A DNA stretch of 64,000 bases from Deltaproteobacteria bacterium (GCA_021824175.1 JAKALP010000011.1:124001-188000); one strand, 5' to 3'. Shown: positions 34,601 to 41,839, counted from the stretch's first letter. Translations and numbers: made by a program. The notes: generated by a model not told the origin, from the sequence alone.

Positions 34601-36273
34601 GATGCGCCGATGGTCAGCCCGCAGCTTTGCTTGAACTTGATGGTGGCGCCGGGAGAGATGGTCAGCGTGGTGATGCTGTCGCCGCCGTCGGTTCCCTGCA
34701 CGGTGACCGCAGACGATATCACATAAGGAATGGCCGCGGTCCAGGTGGCATCCTTGGTCACATTGCCGCTGGCGATCTCCAGGTAGCTGGCGCTGTTTAC
34801 ATTGGCAAAGGTGCAGCCGTTAACGATGGGGCCGACGTTATCGGCATAAGCTTTAATGGGATAGCTGTTGTTCTGATTGAGGGTGTTGCCGCTGAAGGTC
34901 ACGGCTCCGGCGGCTTGCAGGCTGATGCCGTTATTGATGGTGCTGTTGGAGATCGATCCGCCCATGGTGCCGGTGTAGTAAAGATCATAATTGCCGTTGG
35001 CGCTGAAGCTGCAAGCGTCGATGGTCGGCGTACCGGTCAAAAGATAAATTCCATAACTGCCGTTGTTGGCTATGGTCGTATTGCGGACGGTGGGCGAGGC
35101 ATTGCTGATATTCAGTGCACCTTGGCTGGTGCCGCCGGCGTACTGAATGGAACAATAAGAGAGTATCGTGGTAGCGTCGTTGGCCGTGTTGTCGATCTTG
35201 ATGTTGCTCCAGTAGCCGGCCGTGGGCGTGGTCTGATTGGAAGTAAAGACAATGGGCGCCGCGGCCGTGCCCTGGGCATTGAGGGCGCCGGGGTTTCCCG
35301 AAGACGCGCCGATGTTCAAACCGCTGCTTTGCTTGAACTTGATCGTGGCGCCTGGGGAGATGGTCAGGGTAGTAATGCTGTCGCCGCCGTCGGTGCCCTG
35401 CACGGTGACCGTAGATGAAATCACATAGGCAATGGCCGCGGTCCAGGTGGCATCCTTGGTCACATTGCCGCTGGTGATCTCCAGGTAGCTGGCGCTGTTC
35501 ACGTTGACAAAGGTGCAGCCGTTGACGATGGGGCCGACGTTATCGGCGTATGCTTTGATGGGATAGGTGTTGTTCTGATTGAGGGTGTTGCCGCTGAAGG
35601 TCACGGCTCCGGTGGCTTGCAGGCTGAGACCGTTATTGATAGTGCTGTTGCTGATCGATCCGCCGATGGTGCCGATGTAGTAAAGATCATAATTGCCGTT
35701 GGCGCTGAAGCTGCAAGCGTCGATGGTCGGTGTGCCATTCAATAAATAAATCCCGTAGCTGCCGCTGTTGGCGATCGTCGTATTGCGGATGGTGGGCGAG
35801 GCATTGCTGATGTTCAATGCGCCTTGGCTGGAGCCGCCAGCGTACTGAATAGCACAATACGAGAGTATGGTGGTAGCGTCGTTGGCCGTATTGTCGATCT
35901 TGATGTTGTTCCAGTAGCCGGCCGTGGGCGTGGTCTGATTGGAAGTAAAGACAATGGGCGCCGCGGCCGTGCCCTGGGCGATGAGGGCGCCGGGGTTGCC
36001 CGAAGCTCCGCCGATGGTCAGCTGGGTGGATTGATTGAAACGCACTTGTACGCCGGGCTCAATGGTCAAGGTGGCGCCAGCACTGCTGGAGCCCTGCACA
36101 GTGATACTGCTGGTGACTATGTATGGGCTGCCAGTTAGAGTCCAAGTAGTATCTGAGGAGATGGTACCGCCTACATTGGTGGCAGCTAACATAATGGTGG
36201 GCCAGTAAGCCCAGATGATTAACAGGAGGAGTCCAACCCTGACATATCTATTGAGTTTATCTTTTGCCTTCAT
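28645..36273 (-). CDS. Giant repeat-rich parallel beta-helix surface protein
   Basis: 2542 residues with a signal peptide (hydrophobic ~13-30). About seven right-handed beta-helix units of ~234 residues follow, in two tracts. Each opens G-A-L-N-A-Q-G-T-A-A-A-P-I-V-F-T-S and contains N-A-S-P-T-I-R-N-T-T-I and V-T-V-Q-G-T-D-G-G-D-S-I-T. Between and after the tracts lie a fibronectin-like domain, a CARDB domain (P-D-L-I-V-S-G-I), a cadherin-like repeat (N-D-S-D-P-D-G-D-P-L), a PKD-like domain (A-G-V-D-Q-K-V), an Ig-like domain and the C-terminal glucodextranase-B-like plus NTF2-like cassette. Together these suggest a secreted or surface-bound adhesin or glycan-binding protein; the ligand is unknown. 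The first tract is almost identical at DNA level with an exact 702-bp period. First gene of the upstream module. Confidence 0.85.
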   Translation of the reverse strand: MKAKDKLNRYVRVGLLLLIIWAYWPTIMLAATNVGGTISSDTTWTLTGSPYIVTSSITVQGSSSAGATLTIEPGVQVRFNQSTQLTIGGASGNPGALIAQGTAAAPIVFTSNQTTPTAGYWNNIKIDNTANDATTILSYCAIQYAGGSSQGALNISNASPTIRNTTIANSGSYGIYLLNGTPTIDACSFSANGNYDLYYIGTIGGSISNSTINNGLSLQATGAVTFSGNTLNQNNTYPIKAYADNVGPIVNGCTFVNVNSASYLEITSGNVTKDATWTAAIAYVISSTVTVQGTDGGDSITTLTISPGATIKFKQSSGLNIGASSGNPGALNAQGTAAAPIVFTSNQTTPTAGYWSNIKIDNTANDATTILSYCSIQYAGGTSQGALNISNASPTVRNTTIANNGSYGIYLLTGTPTIDACSFSANGNYDLYYTGTMGGSISNSTINNGISLQAAGAVTFSGNTLNQNNSYPIKAYADNVGPIVNGCTFANVNSASYLEIASGNVTKDATWTAAIPYVISSAVTVQGTDGGDSITTLTISPGATIKFKQSCGLTIGASSGNPGALNAQGTAAAPIVFTSNQTTPTAGYWNNIKIDNTANDATTILSYSTIQYAGGSSQGALNISNASPTIRNTTIANSGSYGIYLLTGTPIIDACSFNANGNYDFYYTGTIGGSITNSTINNGLSLQATGAVSFSGNTLNQNNSYPIKAYADNVGPIVNGCTFANVNSASYLEITSGNVTKDATWTAAIAYVISSTVTVQGTDGGDSITTLTISPGATIKFKQSSGLTIGASSGNPGALNAQGTAAAPIVFTSNQTTPTAGYWNNIKIDNTANDATTILSRCMLEYGGSSSQGMLYLSNAKPAITYCIFRYSSHAGIYIVGSGANEAQINFNNFINNLYGIYISSALPVIRNNNFSGNTNYGLYYSGSGTLNAENNWWGATTGPNTTGDKTYGSVDADPWSTAENQSGGTPANYPPLAPSSPQPADNAINISPIGGINLSWVSSDPNPTDMVYYDLFWGTSATSLVLEATGLTSSSYVKDNLSQGVTYYWQVKAKDNLSAETLGPVWHLTTSVMMPDLIVSGIAITPAGHLQPGQSITLTATVRNTGNSAVMDAFAVGFQADGVGISTATVNSAIASGGSIQASTNWTYNGGDPVIRVVADSQSNILEADEANNSLSVALSSVADNQPPTLSGTSPAAGAHLQNLQQIRATLSDSQSAVDDAFVMAHFALLDGNQHPVSGTISESSDTFTFIPGNLPLALGSYQMSLTAADTWGNTQSYTIDFTIDETPPEPTLVSGTISKDTIWTKAGSPYIVTSSITIQGTDGADGITTLTIEPGVQVRFNLNTQLAIGAYSGNPGALLAQGTAAEPILFTSNLTTPTAGNWYGIRVYDTAADTITKLEYCTLQYAGGGGQGALYIYQASPAIRYITISNSNSHGLYLSGGSPLVDNCRFTSNGNYDLYYSGTIGGSITNSTINNGLSLQAAGAIAFSGNTINQNNTYPVKAYADNVGPIVNGCTFTNVNNASFLEIVSGNVTKDATWTAAIAYVVSSTVTVQGTDGGDSITTLAISPGATLKFKQYTGLTIGGYSGNPGALNAQGTSAAPILFTSNQDIPTAGYWNGIQLNNTTNDTTTILDYCNIQYAGGGGQGGIYIYQSAPTIRNTAVTNSSSYGLFLSGGAPVIDSCRFYSNGNYDLYYSGTIGGSVANSTINNGINLLATGAVAFSGNTLSQNNAYPIKAYADNVGSIVGGCSFTNVSSDSFLFVNSGTISHDALWTAAIPYFVSGNLNVQGSDGSDGVTTLNLAAGAKMKFNSNASLTIANYSGTAGALKAQGTATTPIVFTSNQTVPAAGDWNNIQFLTTTDSTASMLEYCVVEYGGSGNQGAVYLYNAKPTIKNCTIRNNKDKGLNIYGAGCNGAEIRGNTFSGNGYGIYLSGNAQPLIGYNNFSGNSSYGLYNASSIAATADFNWWGDAQGPGLSGDRVYGNVAINSWLSQNYDSTSPTNRAPLATNDAVVTDEDTPVSIQVLSNDSDPDGDPLRLTGFTQAANGTVTDRGNGSLLYTPRANYNGTDRFSYTITDGTYGATASVTITINPVNDPPIAEAGVDQKVALNQLVSLDGKGSSDPEGSSLIYNWSFISRPSGSNAVLYDSNRATAVFMPDVVGTFTVQLTVSDSSFTAADNVKIIVIGLPTVSLTANPPVITQGGASTMIWETANAETVRIDPGIGVVGLSGSVTVSPESATSYVLTATGPGGTISTSSLVTIGSPFVLQIDAPKDQQTINRPDVLVRGFIQNSAGRETGVIVNGIAALRYGTQFMANHVPLLQGENTITVVATDSTGQGYTTHVAVHVDTSGEYCSATIEPSEGLVPFRGEINIASPCELLRSTFDDFGPGKVEYGLGRPGRIPLVINQPGIYRIEVDAKCPGNRTYFDEVAVLIVNTKQLEVLLKEKWNAMKACLTAGNVAGALQLFKTQSRARYEKTFTALNDQLPRLAQEMPEIELIQADNGFAKCRTRQAIVIQGQTHNISFDIYFSTDEHGIWQIDRF
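33830..36020 (-). repeat. Exact 702-bp tandem repeats inside the surface-protein gene
   Basis: The landmark GGCGCCGCGGCCGTGCC recurs at 33851, 34553, 35255 and 35957, each exactly 702 bp (234 codons) apart. DNA identity between units is very high even at silent positions, so expansion or gene conversion was recent. Diverged copies of the unit lie further along the gene at about 30.7-32.3 kb. Confidence 0.9.
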
Positions 36274-36415
36274 CCGATTAGACCTCTTTGGTGTGGTTTA
36301 CATATTTTTCTTTATTACATTTGATGAATTGCTGGGAGAACAAGACCGCAAAATCATATAATTATTTGATATTATTATATATAAATTATTACTATAGTCA
36401 GAGCGAGCAAGATCT

Positions 36416-36441
36416 AAAAAAGCCTTCAGATGGATGAAGGC
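36416..36441 (-). terminator. Minus-strand rho-independent terminator without an obvious gene
   Basis: GCCTTCA (36422-36428) and TGAAGGC (36435-36441) form a perfect 7-bp stem with a 6-nt loop. On the minus strand it is followed by six Ts (complement of 36416-36421). It would end a transcript coming from 36.45-36.9 kb, where no minus-strand gene is seen, and would insulate the surface-protein operon from upstream transcription. Confidence 0.7.
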
Positions 36442-36756
36442 ATAAAAATGCATAAACGGTTTGTCGACTGCCTAAAACAGTTCACAAAATCATTAAATTT
36501 TAAGGTGGTTTTGTCTAAAATAGTGAAGCTATAATTGCTGCTGGTCGTAGTATATGGCCTTTTAAGAAAAAGCAAGAACAAACTATATCCAGCTAATCAT
36601 TGACTGAATCGTAGAAAATGCCTCTATAAGAAAATACGGGCAATCGGTTGAATTTTCAAATTGCAGTAGAAGCAACCGGCACCACAAGCCATCTTAAAGA
36701 GAAATACATCGGCCTCAGATTTGCTAAGGGAGCATAATCGCCGCTTTTAACTCTGC

Positions 36757-36835
36757 AGATGCCATGGGTCGTTCGAACGCTGGTTACCTGTGGTGCAGGC
36801 ATCTCCCCATGGGAATCAGACAGGTTACCTTTTTT
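36757..36835 (+). ncRNA. Candidate attenuator, riboswitch-like leader or small RNA
   Basis: Two crossing sets of stems can form. GGTTACCTGT (36782-36791) pairs with ACAGGTTACC (36820-36829) at 9 of 10 positions and is followed by six Ts (36830-36835), a terminator-like shape with a 28-nt loop. AGATGCC (36757-36763) pairs with GGCATCT (36798-36804), and CCATGGG (36762-36768) with CCCATGG (36806-36812). These pairings cross the terminator stem, so they exclude one another. A TTGACA box follows at 36839-36844, so the kinase genes may have their own promoter and this may end a separate small RNA. It matches no riboswitch class I know. Confidence 0.45.
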
Positions 36836-36878
36836 GTCTTGACACCATTATGCAATTTAAACAGAGTAATAGTAGCTT

Positions 36879-37709
36879 ATGAATGCCATCTGTCCAAATC
36901 ATCCCAATCCAGCGCCTGGTCAGGCCGGTCAGGGTTCTGCTGATGGCAAGAGCCAAGTTTCGGCGCAGGATATAGGTGCTTTTCTCCGTTTTTGCCAAAC
37001 CCCGTACGCTTATACCCAACGCGATGAGTTACTTGGCGCGGCAGCGGTTCTAAGCCGTCAACTGTTCACCGCAGAGGGCAGTGTCGTCCTGCTATGCGAG
37101 CCCCATTCAAGAGAAACGGTCGTTTCGGCCGTCTGTGTGGAGAATGCTGATCTGGAACAACGTTTGAAAAATTTTCGTTTCAACAAGGACACAAATACCG
37201 ACAATTTGCAACCGCCCGGCATCACCGGCATGGTTGAACCCTGCGAGGGTTTCCACGCCGTGCAGGCTCAATTCAGCGATAATGTCATCAATCAACTGGC
37301 GGTGCCCCTGCTACAGAGTGGCGCCAAAATCGGCGCGCTTTGGGTTATCAACAAAAAACAGGGGAATTTTACGAGTGACGATGCCCAGCTTTTATCGGCG
37401 GTTGCGGGGGTAACTGCAGCCGCTATGACCGCGTTAGAAGTTCGGCAACAACTGGCTGCTTGCGATCGCAATGCCCAGGATCTCAACCAGGCCAGGGATC
37501 GCGCGACCCATCACCTGTCCCATGCCATTAAAACACCACTGTCGGTGTTGATCGCATGTTTGAAGCTTCTGGAAAAGCATTTGGAAACATCCTCCCTGGA
37601 AGGATGGCAGAGCATTTACGAACGTGCACACCGAAATCTGGATCGGTTAATGACCATTGAGTATGAAGTGGAAGATATTTTGAGACAATGCGATGAAGAA
37701 AATCGATGA
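36879..37709 (+). CDS. GAF domain protein with histidine-kinase-like dimerisation domain, no ATPase
   Basis: 276 cytoplasmic residues. A GAF domain spans about 35-185. A short coiled coil leads to a HisKA-like segment with an H-box, H-L-S-H-A-I-K-T-P-L-S-V-L, near residue 213, followed by a second helix. The protein then ends (D-I-L-R-Q-C-D-E-E-N-R) without a catalytic ATP-binding domain. It overlaps the next gene, a HisKA-HATPase kinase without a sensor domain, by 17 bp. The pair looks like a split sensor kinase in which this half senses and may be phosphorylated in trans. That function is inference. The ligand of the GAF domain is unknown. Confidence 0.8.
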   Translation: MNAICPNHPNPAPGQAGQGSADGKSQVSAQDIGAFLRFCQTPYAYTQRDELLGAAAVLSRQLFTAEGSVVLLCEPHSRETVVSAVCVENADLEQRLKNFRFNKDTNTDNLQPPGITGMVEPCEGFHAVQAQFSDNVINQLAVPLLQSGAKIGALWVINKKQGNFTSDDAQLLSAVAGVTAAAMTALEVRQQLAACDRNAQDLNQARDRATHHLSHAIKTPLSVLIACLKLLEKHLETSSLEGWQSIYERAHRNLDRLMTIEYEVEDILRQCDEENR

Positions 37710-38562
37710 CGATAGTGATTACGAGCATAGCACGCCAAAGCAGCCGGAAAATACCGGCGGCGACATTCATCCCAAGGCCATCATGGATCAGGGCTGCGAT
37801 GATAATTTCTTCAGACAGGTCAATATTGAATTTTTGGTGCATGAACTTAAAGCCCCGGTCAGCATCATTGAAACCGGCGTGCGCATGCTTCTTGAAAAGC
37901 AGGCGCCTGGCGCGGCCCTGACGCCTTTTCAGTTGCGCACCCTGGAGCGGGTCTTGCGAAATGCTTCCAAGACTCGCGACATGCTGGCTGAACTGTTGGA
38001 GGTGGGCCGAGCCCAAAGCGCATGCTTTCACTGCATCCCCTTTCCGCCCCTGCTGATTCTGCGACAGACTTTGATGGCCGTAGTTGAGGCCGGTGATCCA
38101 GTGCTTTACGATCAAATGAAAGATCTGCCCGATATGAATGATCGCCTGACCTTTTTGGCCCAACAAGGTATCCGCTTGGATGCTTCCCCTGAAACCGAGC
38201 TGATGAGCTTGAATCAGGATCAGATCAAATTCAGCCAGGTGGCGGGCAACTTGATTCAAAATGGTTTTCAATACCGGCGGCGGCATTTATTGATCCACAC
38301 CGCGCGGCGTCAGGATGTCTTTACCTTGGCCGTCCGCGATGATGGCCCCGGCATTGCTTCCGCTCATCATGAGACCATTTTCCAACGCTACAAACAGATT
38401 CTGCCCAATGACGGCATTGCCCGCAGCGGTCACGGGTTAGGTTTGGCTGTGGCCCGAATTCTAGCTCGTTCCATGGGTGGCGATATCGTGGTGGAGAGCG
38501 AACTAGGGCAAGGCGCCTTGTTTCGCCTGCATTTACCGCAAACATTTCCCGGCTCAGTCTGA
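37693..38562 (+). CDS. Histidine kinase (HisKA plus HATPase), no sensor domain
   Basis: 289 residues, soluble. The H-box is F-L-V-H-E-L-K-A-P-V-S-I-I near residue 52. The HATPase part has an N-box (G-N-L-I-Q-N-G-F-Q-Y; the usual Ala is Gly), G1 (D-D-G-P-G-I), an F-box-like F-Q-R-Y and G2 (G-H-G-L-G-L-A-V-A-R). All key catalytic elements are present. There is no membrane segment or sensory domain, so input probably comes from the overlapping upstream GAF protein. No response regulator is adjacent. Two periplasmic binding protein genes follow on the same strand after a 340-bp gap. Confidence 0.85.
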   Translation: MKKIDDDSDYEHSTPKQPENTGGDIHPKAIMDQGCDDNFFRQVNIEFLVHELKAPVSIIETGVRMLLEKQAPGAALTPFQLRTLERVLRNASKTRDMLAELLEVGRAQSACFHCIPFPPLLILRQTLMAVVEAGDPVLYDQMKDLPDMNDRLTFLAQQGIRLDASPETELMSLNQDQIKFSQVAGNLIQNGFQYRRRHLLIHTARRQDVFTLAVRDDGPGIASAHHETIFQRYKQILPNDGIARSGHGLGLAVARILARSMGGDIVVESELGQGALFRLHLPQTFPGSV

Positions 38563-38902
38563 CGGAACCAGGCGTCCTCATATGAATCGTTGCTCCAAAG
38601 ACAAAGGATGGGCGTCAAGATGGCCATTGGTTCTGTTCTTTTACCCCACCCGAGTAGATTGATAACCCCCTACTGCTTTCGCACTGTGCTTTTCAGTGCA
38701 AGAAAGAAGATGCGGTACCTGTAGAACTTGGGATGCTGAGGCGATCAGCGGGGAAACGGTCATTACTTAGCGTGAGGCAGCTACTGAGAATACCAAAGGA
38801 TTTTTTACAGAATTACTTCTCGAATCTATTAATTTTCCAATAAATATGATACCAATCATCCGGAAGGAATTGCCAACGCGCAACCGAACAAGGAGAGAAG
38901 AA
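38563..38902. other. Intergenic stretch before the binding-protein genes
   Basis: 340 bp between the kinase and the first binding-protein gene. A small GCACTG/CAGTGC hairpin (38681-38699) is the only structure seen. The ribosome binding site AGGAGAG precedes the next start. No gene is supported. Confidence 0.4.
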
Positions 38903-40252
38903 ATGAATAGATATGTAAGTCGCCGTTTCAGACTATTGATGGGCATCATCGTGTTAATGGCGGTGACGCCTGCTTGGGGACAAGAAGCAATCCGGATCGG
39001 GGTCGTGGGCCCCATGCGCTTCAACTATGGCCAAGAGCAATGGAACGGCGCCCAAATGGGGGCCGATGAAGTCAATGCCATGGGCGGCGTCAAACTCGGC
39101 AACAAACAACTGAAGATTGAACTATTCAAAGCCGACTCCAACGAATTTTTCAGCGTGGCCGCCGCAGCCAGCGCCATGGAGCAGCTTATCCTAAGAGACA
39201 AATGCCAATTCGTCATGGGCGGTATCACCTCGGAAGCCACTCTGGCCATGCAGGATGTGGCCGTGGACAACAAAGTGATTTTCTGGAGCATGGGCGCTGC
39301 CCACCCAGAGCTATGTAACCGCGTGGCCGAAAATTACGCTCGCTACAAATATTATTTTCGGGGTGCGCCCTTCAACTCGTATTACCTCAACAAAATTCTT
39401 ATCAACCAGCTCCGAAGCGTCGCCTATGCCATGAAAAAAAACTTGGACATTGAAACCTTCAAAGTGGCCTTGCTCGCCGAAAAGGCCCTCTATGTAGATC
39501 CCATGGTCAAGGAGTTCGAAACGCTATTGCCTAAAATGGGCATGGAAATCGTGGGCATCTGGCGCCCTCTGCCCACGGCCAAGGACATGACCAGCGAACT
39601 TAAGGCCATAGAAGCCACCAAATGCCATATCATTCTCTGCATCGTTAACGGTCCGTCAGGGATCACCTTAGGGCGCCAATATGGAGAACTGAAGATTCCG
39701 GCGGTTGCAATGGGCATTATCACCCAGGCAAACTCGCTTAAATTTTATGAAGCTACCCAAAAAATGGGTGACTATGTCATGACGATGTCTTTGTATACGC
39801 CCGATCTGGAGTTCAATGAGCTAACCAAGCCCTTTGTGGACAACTACCTTAAACGTTTTGGTGATTTACCCCAGGCGACGGCTAACACTCACACATTGAT
39901 CCGATATGTCATCAAACAGGCTGTTGAGGATGTGGGATCTCTTGACCCGGAAAAACTGATTCCTTACTTCGAGAATGGCATTACCAAATTTCCTGCGGGG
40001 ATCGCTGCCGTTGGACGGGATGAGCTGGGAAGGCCTAACCACGATCTTGTCTGGGGGCCAGGAATTAATACTGGCGCTGGTGCCCAATGGCAGGATGGCA
40101 AATTTGTGGCCGTCTGGCCCTATTTTAAATGGATGAGCCCTTACTGGGAGTTCAGCGTGGAGCCGCCGGAAACACCTAATAAAATGAATTACAAAGGCAT
40201 TGTACCGTTTAAGATCCCCCCATGGGTTATGGCTGCCTATGGGAAAAAATAA
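38903..40252 (+). CDS. ABC-type periplasmic binding protein (branched-chain amino acid type), copy 1
   Basis: 449 residues from the ATG at 38903, which has AGGAGAG 5 nt upstream. The signal peptide is cut near T-P-A-W-G. The mature protein opens I-R-I-G-V-V-G-P-M-R-F-N-Y-G-Q and has the two-lobe Peripla_BP_6 layout of LivJ-like proteins (W-N-G-A-Q-M-G-A-D-E-V-N near the start, S-E-A-T-L-A-M-Q-D-V, L-G-R-Q-Y-G-E-L). It should bind a small polar ligand such as an amino acid or amide in the periplasm. No permease or ATPase gene accompanies it, which is unusual. It is followed by a close paralogue and preceded by sensor-kinase genes, so ligand sensing is an alternative to transport. Confidence 0.88.
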   Translation: MNRYVSRRFRLLMGIIVLMAVTPAWGQEAIRIGVVGPMRFNYGQEQWNGAQMGADEVNAMGGVKLGNKQLKIELFKADSNEFFSVAAAASAMEQLILRDKCQFVMGGITSEATLAMQDVAVDNKVIFWSMGAAHPELCNRVAENYARYKYYFRGAPFNSYYLNKILINQLRSVAYAMKKNLDIETFKVALLAEKALYVDPMVKEFETLLPKMGMEIVGIWRPLPTAKDMTSELKAIEATKCHIILCIVNGPSGITLGRQYGELKIPAVAMGIITQANSLKFYEATQKMGDYVMTMSLYTPDLEFNELTKPFVDNYLKRFGDLPQATANTHTLIRYVIKQAVEDVGSLDPEKLIPYFENGITKFPAGIAAVGRDELGRPNHDLVWGPGINTGAGAQWQDGKFVAVWPYFKWMSPYWEFSVEPPETPNKMNYKGIVPFKIPPWVMAAYGKK

Positions 40253-40489
40253 CGGAAATATGCCTCGTGCTTAAATATGCCATCATAAGCGCTACATCAG
40301 CAGAATACCCAAGGGGTTGACACTATTCATAATTGAAAACCGTGGATCAAAAAGTCAAATCGTATCGGGAATTATTATCTTATCCGTTCATGGAGCTATC
40401 TTTTTTTTAAAAGATATGTTATATTGCAAGGGTTTAAGCGTATATCCCAACCAGTGTCCCAACCAGAATCTGAAAAAGGGGGTAGCTTT

Positions 40490-41839
40490 ATGAAGAGGTT
40501 AAACCTGTTCGGCTTTAGTCTCCTAATGGGTATTCTTCTGTTTGCCGCCAGCTCCCCAGCGTCGGCGGAGGATGAGATCCGGTTCGGTATCATTGGCCCT
40601 ATGCGTTTCAGTTATGGCCAGGAACAGTGGAACGGGGCCCAGATGGCAGCCGATGAGATCAATGAGGCTGGGGGCATCAAAGTCGGCAATAAAAAGATGA
40701 AGATCACAGTAATCAAGGCCGACTCCAATGAATTTTTCAGTATCGCCGCCGCTGCCAGCGCCATGGAGCAATTGATCCTGAGGGACAAATGCAATTTTGT
40801 CCTCGGTGGACTGACATCCGAAGCCACCTTGGCCATGCAGGATGTGGCCATGGACCACAAAACCATCTTTTTCAGCGCTGGTCCGGCCCATCCTCAGCTT
40901 TGTGACCGGGTGGCTGAAAACTACGCACGATACAAATACTATTTCCGGGGAACTCCATTCAATTCCAACTACCTACAAAAAAACATACTCAACCAGTTGC
41001 GCAGCATCTCCGTGGCCATGAAAAAACAATTGAACATCGAGTCCTTCAAAATCGCCATATTGGCTGAAAAGGCCCTATGGGTGGATCCCATAGTGAAGGA
41101 GTTTGAAACCACTCTGCCCAAAATGGGCATGGAGGTTGTGGGCACCTGGCGTCCCCAGCCCACGGCTAAAGACCTAATGGCCGAACTGAAGGCCATTGAA
41201 GCCACCAATTGCCACATCATAATGGCCGTTATTAATGGTCCAGCTGGCGTAACCTTGGGCCGCCAATATGGCGAACTGAAGATCCCCGCAGTAATTATGG
41301 GAATTATCAGCCAAGCGAGTACACTAAAATATTATGAGGCCACCCAAAAAATGGCTGACTATGTGGTCACTTTGGGCACCTACACACCTGAACTAGAAAT
41401 CAATGAATTGACCCAGCCTTTCATTAAGGAATATATGAAACGGTATAATGAAGTCCCGCAATATACCGCCAATACCCATCAAATCATCAAATATGCCATT
41501 AAGCAGGCCATTGAAGACGTGGGGTCATTGGACCCCGAAAAACTGATCCCCTACTTGGAGAGCGGCATCACCAAGATACCTGCAGGGGTTGCTGCCAGCG
41601 CAAGAGATGAGCTCGGACGCCCCACTCACGATTTGGTTTGGGGCCCGAACTATACCGTTGGAATTGGAGAGCAGTGGCAGGAAGGCAAGTTGGTTGCCAT
41701 ATGGCCCCACTTCAAATGGATGAGTCCCTACTGGGAATTTAGCGTGGAACCGCCAGATAAGCCAAATGAGATGACTTATAAAGGACTCTATCCCTTCAAA
41801 ATAGCCCCATGGGTTCTACAAGCCTATGGGAAGAAGTAA
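40490..41839 (+). CDS. ABC-type periplasmic binding protein, copy 2
   Basis: 449 residues from the ATG at 40490 (AAAAAGGGGG about 7 nt upstream); the longer frame adds a non-secretory extension. The signal peptide ends S-P-A-S-A. It is the same length as copy 1 and similar along its whole length, with identical stretches such as R-V-A-E-N-Y-A-R-Y-K-Y-Y-F-R-G and L-G-R-Q-Y-G-E-L-K-I-P-A-V, so it arose by tandem duplication. Differences cluster in the second lobe (for example T-P-E-L-E-I-N-E-L-T-Q), which may shift ligand preference. The gap before it has an AT-rich palindrome (40397-40416) and is long enough for its own promoter. A strong hairpin follows the gene. Confidence 0.88.
   Translation: MKRLNLFGFSLLMGILLFAASSPASAEDEIRFGIIGPMRFSYGQEQWNGAQMAADEINEAGGIKVGNKKMKITVIKADSNEFFSIAAAASAMEQLILRDKCNFVLGGLTSEATLAMQDVAMDHKTIFFSAGPAHPQLCDRVAENYARYKYYFRGTPFNSNYLQKNILNQLRSISVAMKKQLNIESFKIAILAEKALWVDPIVKEFETTLPKMGMEVVGTWRPQPTAKDLMAELKAIEATNCHIIMAVINGPAGVTLGRQYGELKIPAVIMGIISQASTLKYYEATQKMADYVVTLGTYTPELEINELTQPFIKEYMKRYNEVPQYTANTHQIIKYAIKQAIEDVGSLDPEKLIPYLESGITKIPAGVAASARDELGRPTHDLVWGPNYTVGIGEQWQEGKLVAIWPHFKWMSPYWEFSVEPPDKPNEMTYKGLYPFKIAPWVLQAYGKK

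Larger units (their letters stand above)
36274..36878. other. Regulatory gap between the secreted-protein island and the kinase genes
   Basis: About 600 bp. The left 140 bp are very AT-rich and should hold the promoter of the surface-protein operon, though no single consensus pair stands out. It holds a minus-strand terminator (36416-36441) and a structured plus-strand segment (36757-36835). No coding frame is supported. Confidence 0.55.

Noticed and set aside
34213-35418. A 401-codon plus-strand open frame rich in Gly, Val and Ala
   Set aside because: It is antisense to the 702-bp repeats of the surface-protein gene. Its repeats are the mirror of that gene's repeats and it has no start signal.
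20725-36273. Insertion sequence or prophage as the cause of the island
   Set aside because: No transposase, integrase, terminal repeats or phage structural genes were seen. The island looks like duplicated host-type secreted genes.
36757-36835. Possible tRNA gene because of a GTTCGAAC string
   Set aside because: No acceptor stem, anticodon arm or CCA-like end can be formed around it.
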